Assembly (NCBI GenBank): GCA_021818925.1
Contig: JAKASU010000001.1
Coordinates: forward strand, 359,972 to 423,971
DNA: 64,000 bases
From: Microcaldota archaeon
GTDB lineage: Archaea; Micrarchaeota; Micrarchaeia; Micrarchaeales; CABMGC01
Direction of reading: 5' to 3'
Shown: positions 9,140-16,700 of the stretch, piece after piece
Numbering within the stretch: the first letter of the stretch is position 1
How the letters are laid out: each line of letters begins with the position of its first letter
Notes under the pieces: model-generated
What the model was told of the DNA's origin: nothing
What the model saw: only the letters and a program-made list of their open reading frames with translations
Database searches by the model: none
Translations under genes and position numbers: made by a program

Positions 9140-9508
9140 TCAGCAGGTGATTGCGATGTTGCTTGTTCCGCCAATCGAGCTGCCTATGCCTGTGAGCAGG
9201 CTCACCAGCGGCTGCGCGAGCAGCACTATTATCAGGCCGATTATGCCCCCTACTATCATGGCGGTTGACCACGATGTGAGGCTCTTCTTGAATTCGAGGC
9301 TCGAAGGAAGGAAGTGGGAAACGGCGTATAGCACGCCTCCTATCAGGAAGAGCGCTACGGCGAGTATGCCGACTATGTTCCTTACTCCGGAAACGAAACC
9401 GCAGAGGGTTACACTGATTATGCTCGAGGTGTTGTCTCCCGCAACCATTACCAGCAGGCTTGCTATGCTCACTGCCGAAAGCACCAACTGCAGTTTGTTA
9501 ATCTTCAT
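9140..9508 (-). CDS. VirB2/TrbC-like pilin subunit
   Basis: The 122-residue protein starts at the ATG at 9508 with a GGTG Shine-Dalgarno element about 8 nt upstream. The upstream ATG at 9544 overlaps the TATA box and is unlikely. It has a signal sequence, a short exported stretch with one cysteine, then two long hydrophobic helices (VRNIVGILAVALFLIGGVLY and AMIVGGIIGLIIVLLAQPLV) separated by a short basic loop (SSLEFKKSLTSW). This is the layout of VirB2/TrbC pilins of type IV secretion systems and of archaeal CedA1-like conjugative pilins. It lies just upstream of the VirB6-like array on the same strand. Confidence 0.65.
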   Translation of the reverse strand: MKINKLQLVLSAVSIASLLVMVAGDNTSSIISVTLCGFVSGVRNIVGILAVALFLIGGVLYAVSHFLPSSLEFKKSLTSWSTAMIVGGIIGLIIVLLAQPLVSLLTGIGSSIGGTSNIAITC

Positions 9509-9540
9509 ACTTGCACCTTTGCTTTCTATATGAATATACG

Positions 9541-9608
9541 CCATTTAAATACCTATCATTCGCTTTTGTTTTTGACTCCTAGACGGCGATACAAAGGCTT
9601 TAAATAGA
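9541..9608. promoter_or_regulatory. Divergent promoter region between pilin and rpoF
   Basis: CATTTAAATAC at 9542-9552 lies about 38 bp before the pilin ATG on the minus strand. GCTTTAAATAG near 9598-9608 lies about 35 bp before the rpoF ATG on the plus strand. Both look like archaeal TATA boxes, giving each gene a short leader that contains a Shine-Dalgarno sequence. Confidence 0.5.
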
Positions 9609-9636
9609 TTAAACGAGCATTTTGCTGAGTGGAGGC

Positions 9637-9975
9637 ATGATTGGAAAGCATCAGTCAGAGAGAAGGCCGGTAACCACAGCCGAGGCGCTGGAAGTGCTGG
9701 AGGGAAGGAAGGAGGAGGGTGAGCTGGGCTACGAACAGAAGCTGGCCTACGACCACATCAAGAAGTTCACCAGCATCGGGAAGGAGGATGCGAAGAAGAT
9801 GATCAAGGAGCTCATGCAGTACGGCGTGGACGAGTCCACGGCGATAAAGATAGTGGACGTGATGCCTATAGAGGCCGTGCAGCTGAAGCACATTCTTGCC
9901 CGCGAGAAGAAGACCTTCGAGGAGGACGAGGTCGGCAAGATGATGGAAGTGGTCAAGGACCATAGGGGGAAATAG
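9637..9975 (+). CDS. rpoF: DNA-directed RNA polymerase subunit F (Rpb4)
   Basis: The 112-residue protein matches archaeal Rpb4/RpoF in length and pattern. An N-terminal tip strand region (PVTTAEALEVLEGR) precedes YEQKLAYDHIKKF, a helical linker, then DVMPIEAVQLKHILAREKKT and the C-terminal HRDC-like helices. RpoF pairs with RpoE (35194-35766 here) to form the polymerase stalk that binds emerging RNA. The ATG at 9637 is preceded directly by GGAGG, an unusually short spacing. DUF655 follows 39 bp downstream, a conserved archaeal order. Confidence 0.85.
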   Translation: MIGKHQSERRPVTTAEALEVLEGRKEEGELGYEQKLAYDHIKKFTSIGKEDAKKMIKELMQYGVDESTAIKIVDVMPIEAVQLKHILAREKKTFEEDEVGKMMEVVKDHRGK

Positions 9976-10014
9976 GGCAGTCTATGCCTGTGCACGATGC
10001 ACGAGTGAGCACAT

Positions 10015-10602
10015 ATGGCGGAGCAACAAGTAGAGCACGAACACGAGGGCCTGGAGGAGTACGCCCTGGTACTGGACTATCTCTCCACTGGCAAGTCTTT
10101 CTCTCCTAAACCCGAGCCGCTGGTCCAGCTCCTGGGCGAGACCAAGTTCACGCTTCTTGAGGCGGTGCCGAAGGTCAGCGAGATAAGGGTGAGGGAGAAG
10201 GTCTACATCGGCAAGGGCGAGCGCGACAAGATAGCTCTGATAAAATCTAGGATAATGTACAACGACCTCACGCAGGTGGCGAAGAACGAACTGCCTGGGG
10301 CGATAGTTGAGATACTGAAGCAGAACGAGGCGAAGTTCGTAAACATATTCAACACAGCGTCGCCGCTCAACATACGAATGCACTCGCTGGAGCTGCTGCC
10401 CGGCGTGGGCAAGAAGCACCTCAACGCGATACTCAAGGCGAGGGATGAGAAGGAGTTCACGAGCTTCAAGGACATAAGCGAGCGCGTGCCGCTCCTGCAG
10501 GACCCGATAAAGCTGCTCACCGAGCGCATAATCGAGGAGCTCAAGGGGGAGAGCAGGTTCTACATGCTCGCCAGGCCGTACTCCAGGGAGCTCGGGAGAT
10601 AG
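10015..10602 (+). CDS. DUF655 family protein with helix-hairpin-helix
   Basis: This 195-residue protein has the DUF655 signature. EEYALVLDYL comes near the start, followed by the OB-like part REKVYIGKGERDKIALIKSR, and then a helix-hairpin-helix stretch (LELLPGVGKKHLNAILKAR). The last part (FTSFKDISERV...DPIKLL) matches the family C-terminus. In archaea DUF655 is almost always next to rpoF, L21e and ksgA, which suggests a role in RNA metabolism or transcription, but its biochemical activity is not settled. The ATG at 10015 has GTGAG just upstream. The gene is probably co-transcribed with rpoF. Confidence 0.85.
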   Translation: MAEQQVEHEHEGLEEYALVLDYLSTGKSFSPKPEPLVQLLGETKFTLLEAVPKVSEIRVREKVYIGKGERDKIALIKSRIMYNDLTQVAKNELPGAIVEILKQNEAKFVNIFNTASPLNIRMHSLELLPGVGKKHLNAILKARDEKEFTSFKDISERVPLLQDPIKLLTERIIEELKGESRFYMLARPYSRELGR

Positions 10603-10607
10603 ATTCC

Positions 10608-10835
10608 ATGATTGAGAGGTCGGGCGACACGGAAGTGAAGAACAGGATACTTGCGCTGCTGAAAGAGAAAAAGAGGGCGAGCGGGCCGACGATAACCTCG
10701 AACGTCGGAGAGTGCACGTCGAAGAGCGACAGGTACGTTAGGTACAATCTGGACCAGCTGGTCAGCGAAGGAAGGGTCGGAGTCGAGGTTAAAGAGAAGG
10801 GCTTTGAGATATTCTTCGAGAAAAGGGCTCGCTAG
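10608..10835 (+). CDS. Small winged-helix-like DNA-binding protein
   Basis: This 75-residue basic protein starts 5 bp after DUF655. Its helices (VKNRILALLKEKKRASGPTI, then SDRYVRYNLDQLVSEGRV) followed by a short hairpin (VGVEVKEKGFEIFFEKR) fit a minimal winged helix. SKSDRYVRYNLDQL would be the recognition helix. A role as a local regulator is a guess. It overlaps nothing, but its stop touches the convergent L21e stop. Confidence 0.6.
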   Translation: MIERSGDTEVKNRILALLKEKKRASGPTITSNVGECTSKSDRYVRYNLDQLVSEGRVGVEVKEKGFEIFFEKRAR

Positions 10836-11123
10836 TCACATCCTTTCCAGGTGTCTCTGGCCGACTACGAGCGTCCTCTTCGTCTTGCTCGACACCATGA
10901 ACTCGACCACGTACGCGCTCCCGCGCTTGCCAGTCACTGTGCCCACTCTCCCCCTGTATCTCGGGTGCGGTATGTCATTGAAGATGCCCTTGGGTACTAT
11001 CGCCACGCGGTCGCCGACGCTGAAGCTCTTCATCAGGCTGCTAAGCGCAAGCTTGCTGGGCTTGTGGTGCCTGGCGAGGTGTCTCGCCCTGCCCGCGAAA
11101 AGCCCGTGCGAACGTTCGGTCAT
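10836..11123 (-). CDS. rpl21e: 50S ribosomal protein L21e
   Basis: The protein begins at the ATG at 11123 (95 residues); the open frame upstream is not coding. It carries the L21e pattern: SHGLFAGRARHLAR near the start, FSVGDRVAIVPKGIFNDIPH, then the SH3-like core HPRYRGRVGTVTGKRGSAYV and a basic C-terminus. L21e binds 23S rRNA in the large subunit. In most archaea it lies directly upstream of rpoF in the same direction. Here it points the other way, converging on the rpoF-DUF655 group, so this conserved cluster has been rearranged. Confidence 0.9.
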   Translation of the reverse strand: MTERSHGLFAGRARHLARHHKPSKLALSSLMKSFSVGDRVAIVPKGIFNDIPHPRYRGRVGTVTGKRGSAYVVEFMVSSKTKRTLVVGQRHLERM

Positions 11124-11170
11124 GCTAACAACTAATATTTTCAGGATACGAGGATATAGTTGCAAGTAGG

Positions 11171-11208
11171 TATATAAATACCTTTCAATGCTTATAAAGG
11201 AAGTGATC
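11171..11208 (+). promoter_or_regulatory. TATA box and Shine-Dalgarno of the TBP gene
   Basis: TATATAAATA at 11171-11180 places transcription near 11201. The sequence AAGTGATC, complementary to the archaeal 16S 3' end, then lies directly before the ATG at 11211. A second A/T motif, CTTATAAAGG, sits at 11191-11200. The TBP gene thus has its own strong promoter. Confidence 0.5.
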
Positions 11209-11210
11209 AC

Positions 11211-11507
11211 ATGGCAAAGCGAGTTGTGCTGAAACCGCAGTTCAAAATCGAGAACATAGTCGCCAGCGCGGACCTTGGGGTGGAGCTTGACCTCTACGCC
11301 ATAGCCAAGGCGTCGCCAGACGTTGACTACGAGCCAGAGCAGTTCCCTGGAGCGATATACAAGATAAAGGAGCCGAAGGTCGCGCTTCTCCTCTTCAAGA
11401 ACGGGAAGATAATCTGCACCGGAGCGAAGACCGAGGCTGACATAAAGAAGGCCATAGACCAGGTAATAAAGGTAGTGAGGAACTACATACTCTCTGAGAA
11501 GAAGTAG
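11211..11507 (+). CDS. tbp: TATA-box-binding protein, single-lobe (half-length)
   Basis: The sequence is unmistakably TBP: KIENIVASADLGVELDLYAI, then YEPEQFPGAIYKIKEPK, then KNGKIICTGAKTEADIKKAI. It is only 98 residues and contains one copy of the approximately 90-residue repeat, whereas archaeal TBPs have two in tandem (about 180 residues). The lobe keeps both phenylalanines that kink DNA (F45 in QFPG, F62 in LLFKNG). The ATG has a promoter and Shine-Dalgarno, the stop TAG is clean, and the next gene follows at once on the other strand, so there is no room for a second lobe or a frameshift. A homodimer could rebuild the saddle; this is inference. Confidence 0.9.
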   Translation: MAKRVVLKPQFKIENIVASADLGVELDLYAIAKASPDVDYEPEQFPGAIYKIKEPKVALLLFKNGKIICTGAKTEADIKKAIDQVIKVVRNYILSEKK

Positions 11508-12125
11508 CTACCTCCTCTTGCTCATCCTTCGCATCGTGAAGTGGTACACGAGGTAGAGCACGAGCGCGAAGACGAAGACCGCGGCCACGACTAGGGGGAA
11601 GCTGCTGAGCGAGAGCGCGTAGTAGCCGAACCCTATCAACATGGCGTCCCAGACCAGCGTGCCGGCTATCGAGTAGAGAAAGAATTTGCGCACCGGCATC
11701 ATGGCGAAACCGGCAGGGAAGTTTATCAGCGCTCGGACCAGCGGGATGAGCCGGGTTATGAAGACGGCGAACGCGCCGTTGGCGGCGAACCACGCGTCGA
11801 AAGCCTCGAGCCTCTCCTTCCTTATGTGGAAGAGCGAGAGGTGCTTGTATACCACATCCTTGCCGAGGAAGTATGCGACGTAGTAGTCGACGCCCATGCC
11901 GATTATGCCCCCCGCTATCACCGCTGCGAAGCCCACGACCGGGTTGACCGCGCCGATTGCGGCAAGGTAGCCCACGGCCGGCAGGACGACCTCGCTCGGG
12001 ACCGGGAACGCCGCTGCCTCGAGAAGCATCAGAGCGAATATCGCGTAGTAGCCGTACTGCGTTATTAGCGATGTGGCTGCGGAGTAGCTGAGGCTGAGAA
12101 TGCTCAGCGCAAGAGACGTAAACAT
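11508..12125 (-). CDS. DedA family membrane protein (VTT domain)
   Basis: This 205-residue protein has the DedA/VTT layout. Two reentrant-type segments carry LLEAAAFPVPSEVVLPAVGY and later FITRLIPLVRALINFPAGFA, the family's conserved glutamate-proline and R-x-x-P-x-x-R motifs. Further helices follow and the tail is basic. DedA proteins act in membrane lipid (undecaprenyl- or dolichyl-phosphate type) flipping and proton-linked homeostasis. The stop abuts the TBP stop. The ATG start at 12125 is chosen by default; a start further in cannot be excluded. Confidence 0.8.
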   Translation of the reverse strand: MFTSLALSILSLSYSAATSLITQYGYYAIFALMLLEAAAFPVPSEVVLPAVGYLAAIGAVNPVVGFAAVIAGGIIGMGVDYYVAYFLGKDVVYKHLSLFHIRKERLEAFDAWFAANGAFAVFITRLIPLVRALINFPAGFAMMPVRKFFLYSIAGTLVWDAMLIGFGYYALSLSSFPLVVAAVFVFALVLYLVYHFTMRRMSKRR

Positions 12126-12175
12126 AATTGTATTTATACTGAAACTTTAATGAATTGTCTGAGCGGTGAGCCGAG

Positions 12176-13231
12176 ATGAAAGTGATAAGATACAACGAGT
12201 CTACGGGCCAGCTCAAGCTGGTGCCCGGCTCGTTCGACGACCTCTACCTGCTCGCCAGGATCATAGGCGGCGGAGACAAGGTCACCGCGAGCACGTACAG
12301 GCGGTTCAGGCCCAACGAGGGCGACGTGGGAGAGCAGAAGGAGGTTGTCATAGAGCTGCTCGTCGAGAAGGTGGAGATAGACAAGAACGCGCAGAAGCTC
12401 AGGCTCATGGGCAAGATAGTCAGCGGAAGCCCGGTGGAGTACGTGAAGCTCGGTGGCTACCACACCACTAACGTCGGCGAGGGGGACAAGATAACTATAT
12501 GGAAGGGGGAGTGGAAGGCTTATGTGCTCAGCATGATAAAGCGCGCCGTCGCGGACTCGAAGAAACCGAGGCTCGCCGTAGTGGCGATGGACGACGAGAA
12601 GGCGACATTCGCGTACGTGCGCGGCTACGGGATAGACGTGATAAGCGAGATATACAGCAAGCTGAGCAAGAGGCTGAGCCCGAAGGACTTCGAGAAGGCG
12701 CGCGACGCGTACTTCGACGACATAGCGAAGAAGGCGGGAGCCATGCAGGTCGACATAGTCGTCTTCGCCGGCCCGGGATTCATGAAGGACGACCTCAAGA
12801 AGTACATGGAGGTGAAGCGGATCGACATAGGCAAGAAGACCGCTTACACAAGCGCGAGCGACGCAGAACGGTCGGGAGTGCGTGAGGCGATACAGAGCGA
12901 TACCGTATCGAGGCTGCTGGAGAACGAGAAGGTGAAGCGCGAGTTCGAGCTGCTCAACGTCTTCCTCGCCGGGCTAAACGTGGGCGCGTCGTACAGCGGA
13001 ACGTCTAAGATAAGGGACGCGCTGAACGAGTACCAGGCGGGCACGATACTGGTCAACGACTCGGTGCTCAACGACCCCGAGATAAAGGAGCTGCTCGACA
13101 TGGCCTACAGGCAGAAGGTCGAGATAGCGGTGTTCAACTCCGATGACGACGCCGGCTCGCAGCTGAAGAACTTCCACAACATAGCGGCGATAGGCAAGGC
13201 GTTCATGAAGAGGGAGAAGCAGGCTAGCTAG
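12176..13231 (+). CDS. pelA: Pelota (aPelota/Dom34), mRNA surveillance and ribosome rescue
   Basis: The 351-residue protein is full length for archaeal Pelota. It begins with the Sm-like domain A (KVIRYNES...GSFDDLYLLARIIGGGDKV), continues with a central RNase-H-like domain (LAVVAMDDEKATFAYVRGYG) and ends with an L7Ae-like eRF1 domain 3 (TILVNDSVLND...VEIAVFNSDDDAGSQLKNF). Pelota recognises stalled ribosomes with an empty A site and, with ABCE1 and a GTPase partner, splits them. TATTTATACT at about 12131-12140 lies about 40 bp before the ATG. Its last 8 bp overlap the convergent pilin-like gene. Confidence 0.9.
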   Translation: MKVIRYNESTGQLKLVPGSFDDLYLLARIIGGGDKVTASTYRRFRPNEGDVGEQKEVVIELLVEKVEIDKNAQKLRLMGKIVSGSPVEYVKLGGYHTTNVGEGDKITIWKGEWKAYVLSMIKRAVADSKKPRLAVVAMDDEKATFAYVRGYGIDVISEIYSKLSKRLSPKDFEKARDAYFDDIAKKAGAMQVDIVVFAGPGFMKDDLKKYMEVKRIDIGKKTAYTSASDAERSGVREAIQSDTVSRLLENEKVKREFELLNVFLAGLNVGASYSGTSKIRDALNEYQAGTILVNDSVLNDPEIKELLDMAYRQKVEIAVFNSDDDAGSQLKNFHNIAAIGKAFMKREKQAS

Positions 13232-14276
13232 GTATGTTGGTCATCTGCAGCACCTGGCCCCCATTGCTGCACGGGTTCATCCACCACACCTGCACATTGT
13301 AGAGGTTCTTCGACACCGAGATGGTGTTCGTGTACCCGGTCGAGGTCTGGCTCTTCCACGCCGATCCCGCGAACACGTTCTGCCACACTGTTCCTATGGC
13401 CGCCACCCTGTAGAACACCTCCATCGCGCCCGCGGCCTCTATGTTAACCGTGGGCGTCGCGGTGCCGCTCACGTAGAGCGTTGTTGATGCGATTGACAGC
13501 ATGGAGTTGTACGGACTGGAGCACGCAACGTTGGCGTTCTGCAGGCTGGAGAGGAACGAGGGATATTGGCCGGTCTTGACGCCGTAGTAGCTGGACCCGA
13601 GCATCGGCGCGTTCGTGGCGTATGCAAAGACTATGTTGCCATTGGTCACGTTTGAGGCCCATGCGCCGTTCTGCATCAGCGTGAAGTTGTTTGGCTGCGT
13701 CGGTATCACCTGTATCTTGGAGAACGGAAGCAGCTGGAGGTTGCTTGGGGCCTGCAGCGCCGCGACGCTGAATATGATCACCCTCTTTCTGGAGGGCGTG
13801 CTTGCGAAGGAGCCGCTGTACTGCACGTCCTCGAACTTGCAGTTGCCCGATGACAGGTTCGCGACACCGGAGTTGCAGAACTGGGCGTTGAGCAGGTAGA
13901 AGCCCTGCACGAGAGTCGTGGGGCTTATGGGTCCGCCGGTGCTGGTGGTGCACGTTGACTGTTCTCCGGGATACAGGAAGTTGGGCGTGCAAGCGCCGGT
14001 GTAGCTGTTGCTCTTCACTGTAACTATCGTGTTGGTGACGTTGATCGGAACGGCCTGCGAGTTGGTAAGCGAGAAGGTAACGGTCGTATAGCCGGCTGTC
14101 TGGTTCGTGTATATCTGGACGAGGTTGCACGTCGGCCCCGCGAAGGCGCTGCACTGCGACTGCACGCTTGTCGCCGGAGCACCGGAGAGCAGGAGTATGA
14201 CGCTCACCACCACGCCGAGTATGAGGAAGAGGAAGCTGTACGTTGCGAGGAACTCTAGCGACGACTGTGAGCGCAT
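13224..14276 (-). CDS. Type IV pilin-like secreted protein with class III signal peptide
   Basis: The start is taken as the ATG at 14276, giving MRSQSSLEFLATYSFLFLIL. QSSLEFL next to a long hydrophobic helix is the archaeal class III (archaellin/pilin-type) signal processed by FlaK/PibD-like peptidases. The remaining 320 residues are Ser/Thr/Asn/Gly-rich with many N-x-S/T sites and several cysteines, as in surface filament or adhesin subunits. About 350 residues is long for a pilin, so it may be a minor pilin or a pilin-anchored adhesin. No other pilus-assembly gene is in the window. Confidence 0.65.
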   Translation of the reverse strand: MRSQSSLEFLATYSFLFLILGVVVSVILLLSGAPATSVQSQCSAFAGPTCNLVQIYTNQTAGYTTVTFSLTNSQAVPINVTNTIVTVKSNSYTGACTPNFLYPGEQSTCTTSTGGPISPTTLVQGFYLLNAQFCNSGVANLSSGNCKFEDVQYSGSFASTPSRKRVIIFSVAALQAPSNLQLLPFSKIQVIPTQPNNFTLMQNGAWASNVTNGNIVFAYATNAPMLGSSYYGVKTGQYPSFLSSLQNANVACSSPYNSMLSIASTTLYVSGTATPTVNIEAAGAMEVFYRVAAIGTVWQNVFAGSAWKSQTSTGYTNTISVSKNLYNVQVWWMNPCSNGGQVLQMTNIPS

Positions 14277-14373
14277 GTGAACCGACACGTAGAATGCTCT
14301 GGACGTCTTTTTATCTTTATCCTGAGCAATTCACACGCATACGGAAGGTGAGCGAACGCTTGAAAGAACACAG

Positions 14374-15144
14374 GTGTACCTGCGGCCGATCAAGTCGCTG
14401 GGGCAGCACTTCCTGATCAACGGATCTGTTGCTGAAATGGAGGCGGAGCATGCGCGCGGAAAGAACGTTCTTGAGCTTGGCCCGGGCTACGGAGTGCTGA
14501 CGCGTGAGCTGTGCAAGAGGGCAAAGCGGGTAGTCGCCGTGGAGCTGGACAGGAACCTCTTCCTGGTGCTGAAGAGCGAACTGCAGTACAAGAACCTCAA
14601 GCTGATAAACAAGGACTTCTTCTCGGTGAGCGACGATGAGCTGCGCATTGGCGACACAGACATAATGATATCCAACGTACCGTACAGCCTTTCGAGCAGA
14701 GTTATCGAGTTCCTGCTTGACCACAGGCTGCAGGCGGTTCTCTGCCTGCAGAAGGAGTTCGTGCAGCACATGACCGCCAAGCCAGGCACTCGTGACTACT
14801 CTAGGCTCAGCGTGATGTTCCAGCTCGGTTTCTCGCACACAACGGTAGCCAAGGTGTCACGCGGCAGTTTCAGGCCGATGCCTAAGGTCGATTCAGCAGT
14901 CATATACGTAAAGCCAAGGGGCTCTGAGACCACCGAGGGGGAGAAGCGCGTGATAAACGCGCTGATGCAGCACAAGAAGAAGACCGTCAGGAGCGCGCTC
15001 GTCGATTCGTGCGAGTACATAGGCAGGGGAGCCGATGAGATAAGGGAGATGTGCGAAGGGCTCAAGGATAAGGACAAGAGGGTCTTCAAGCTTGAGCCGC
15101 AGGAGCTGCTCGGCCTGGCAGAAAAGTTTGCACCGAGAGGATAG
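14374..15144 (+). CDS. ksgA: Ribosomal RNA small subunit methyltransferase A (KsgA/Dim1)
   Basis: The 256-residue protein shows the KsgA order: RPIKSLGQHFLIN, SAM motif I VLELGPGYGVLTREL, acidic VVAVELDRN, the catalytic motif SNVPYSLSSRVIEFLL and QKEFVQHMTAKPGTRDYSRL. KsgA dimethylates two adjacent adenines near the 3' end of 16S rRNA. Translation starts at a GTG; there is no in-frame ATG before it. In many archaea ksgA follows DUF655; here it lies 3.8 kb away. Confidence 0.9.
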   Translation: MYLRPIKSLGQHFLINGSVAEMEAEHARGKNVLELGPGYGVLTRELCKRAKRVVAVELDRNLFLVLKSELQYKNLKLINKDFFSVSDDELRIGDTDIMISNVPYSLSSRVIEFLLDHRLQAVLCLQKEFVQHMTAKPGTRDYSRLSVMFQLGFSHTTVAKVSRGSFRPMPKVDSAVIYVKPRGSETTEGEKRVINALMQHKKKTVRSALVDSCEYIGRGADEIREMCEGLKDKDKRVFKLEPQELLGLAEKFAPRG

Positions 15145-15432
15145 CTACGCGCTTCTGCGCGCTGCGCCCATGATGACCTCGAGGTCGTCGTCGCGCACCA
15201 CAAGTATGAACCTCTCACTTTCCTTCTTTTTGCGTATGGTATCAAAATCAACCGGGGTTTCGAGCGAGAAGTCATATGTTTGGGGGAGCTGTTGCGATCC
15301 CTTTGGATCCCTCACTGTGCCCTCCCAGCCCTTGCGCAGGATCGGGACTCTGGGAACCCCCTTCGATGCCGCGAAGCCCATCACGTGGCCGTCGCGTATC
15401 AGGTCTAGGAGCGGGCCGTTGTCTATGCGCAC
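15145..15432 (-). CDS. Conserved-looking small protein of unknown function
   Basis: From the GTG at 15432 this encodes 95 residues with RIDNGPLLDLIRDGHVMGF, a central GWEGTVRDPKG and a C-terminal strand ERFILVVRDDDLEVIMG. I do not recognise the family. The frame stays open and looks coding upstream of the GTG (codons for GSIGARVRLKDD) as far as about 15480. A TATA-like TTTAAATAG (15504-15511) predicts transcription starting near 15482. No ATG, GTG or TTG occurs in frame in that stretch, so the true start is unclear. It ends right at the convergent ksgA stop. Confidence 0.55.
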   Translation of the reverse strand: MRIDNGPLLDLIRDGHVMGFAASKGVPRVPILRKGWEGTVRDPKGSQQLPQTYDFSLETPVDFDTIRKKKESERFILVVRDDDLEVIMGAARRSA

Positions 15433-15529
15433 GTCGTCTTTGAGCCTTACCCTTGCGCCGATGCTGCCTATTATCCAACCACGATGGATAATTACTGTCT
15501 CTCTATTTAAACCCTAAACAGAGGCATCT

Positions 15530-16180
15530 TTACTGGAAGGAGTAGAAGGGTTCCTGCACCTGCTCAAGCACGATTGCGTTCTTCACCTTCCTCTTGAACT
15601 CCTCCTCTGCCTTCTTCGCGCCCTCGGCGCCTAGCAGCGACCTGTAGTGCATGGGCACGAAAGCCTGCGCCTGCACCACGCTCGCGATCTTTATAGCGTC
15701 TTGCAGGTCCATCGTGTAGTGGCCGCCTATCGGCATCATGAATATGTCTGCCCTGACGCTCTTCATCTCATCGATCGCGTCTGTGTCGCCAGGATGGTAT
15801 ACCCTGGTGCCGTTCACGTCGATTATGTAGCCGACCCAGCCGTTCGCCCTAGGGTGGAACTCCTTGCTCGCGTTGTATGCGGGCACGGTGCTGAACCTTA
15901 TCCCCTCGATCTCGTAATCCTTGCCAGGCTCGACCTCTAGCACCTTCCTCCCCTTGAGCTTGCCCGCTGTCTCCTTCGGGGCGACGAACCGCGTCTTTTC
16001 AGTCACTATCTCCGCCAGCGCCTCCTCGTTGAGATGGTCGAAGTGCGTGTGGGTTATGAAGATTATGTCGGCCTTGGGCATCGGGCCGCGGAACCTGAAC
16101 GGGTCTATGTACACCCTCTTTCCGTTCACCTCGAACATGAAGCCGGCGTGCTCTATCCACTTCAGGAAACTTACGTCCAT
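15530..16180 (-). CDS. Metallo-beta-lactamase-fold metal-dependent hydrolase (UlaG-like)
   Basis: The 216-residue protein carries THTHFDHLN (the HxHxDH metal site), a central VYHPGDTDAIDEM with the second metal ligand, and late HYTMD and PMHYRS histidines. These match the UlaG/YtkL-like branch of MBL hydrolases (about 220 residues). Substrates in this branch range from sugar lactones to phosphodiesters, so the specific reaction is unknown. A TATA-like TTATAAATATT (about 16205-16215) just upstream of the ATG at 16180 suggests a very short leader. Confidence 0.8.
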   Translation of the reverse strand: MDVSFLKWIEHAGFMFEVNGKRVYIDPFRFRGPMPKADIIFITHTHFDHLNEEALAEIVTEKTRFVAPKETAGKLKGRKVLEVEPGKDYEIEGIRFSTVPAYNASKEFHPRANGWVGYIIDVNGTRVYHPGDTDAIDEMKSVRADIFMMPIGGHYTMDLQDAIKIASVVQAQAFVPMHYRSLLGAEGAKKAEEEFKRKVKNAIVLEQVQEPFYSFQ

Positions 16181-16264
16181 GCGATCGATAGCTTACGCAT
16201 TTCAAAATATTTATAACCGCAAGCTGATGCACATACGATAATAAAATTATGGTTTCAGTATAGG

Positions 16265-16675
16265 ATGGGCCGGGAGATGGCGCAGCGCACAAGAAACGCG
16301 TACTTTTCCAACGAGTTTGAGCACACGCTCGGTTTGGTACGGCAGGTCGCCGATTCCGGGGGAGTGTTCGAGCGCGAGATCAGGAACCTTGCAAGGGGCG
16401 TGGACTCGCTGCGCGGCGTCTCGGATATGGAACTGCGTCATAAAATGCTGATGGTGGCTCTGGATCTAACTTCCAGGCTCACGTATCTCTATGCGAGGCA
16501 CACCTCGGAGCGCGGAGATTTCTGCGATGAGGCACCTGACGTTGAGCTGCTCGTGGGCTACAGCAATACGCACGCGATCAAAAGGGAAGACGGGGAGCTC
16601 GGCGCCGATTTCATGCTGGCGCTGGGATTTTACAAGGAATCGGAGATGCTGCGGGAGGCGGCGCGGCACGCTTAA
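16265..16675 (+). CDS. Helical protein of unknown function
   Basis: The 136-residue product is mostly helical and highly charged, with FEREIRNLARGVDSLRGVSD, a middle part MLMVALDLTSRLTYLYARH and one cysteine (GDFCDEAPD). No motif is recognised. Two in-frame ATGs (16265 and 16277) could start it. It lies between the MBL hydrolase, divergent, and the EF-Tu-like gene, which follows 25 bp downstream on the same strand and may share its transcript. Confidence 0.5.
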   Translation: MGREMAQRTRNAYFSNEFEHTLGLVRQVADSGGVFEREIRNLARGVDSLRGVSDMELRHKMLMVALDLTSRLTYLYARHTSERGDFCDEAPDVELLVGYSNTHAIKREDGELGADFMLALGFYKESEMLREAARHA

Positions 16676-16700
16676 ATATGCCGATTGACAAAAGGCATGC

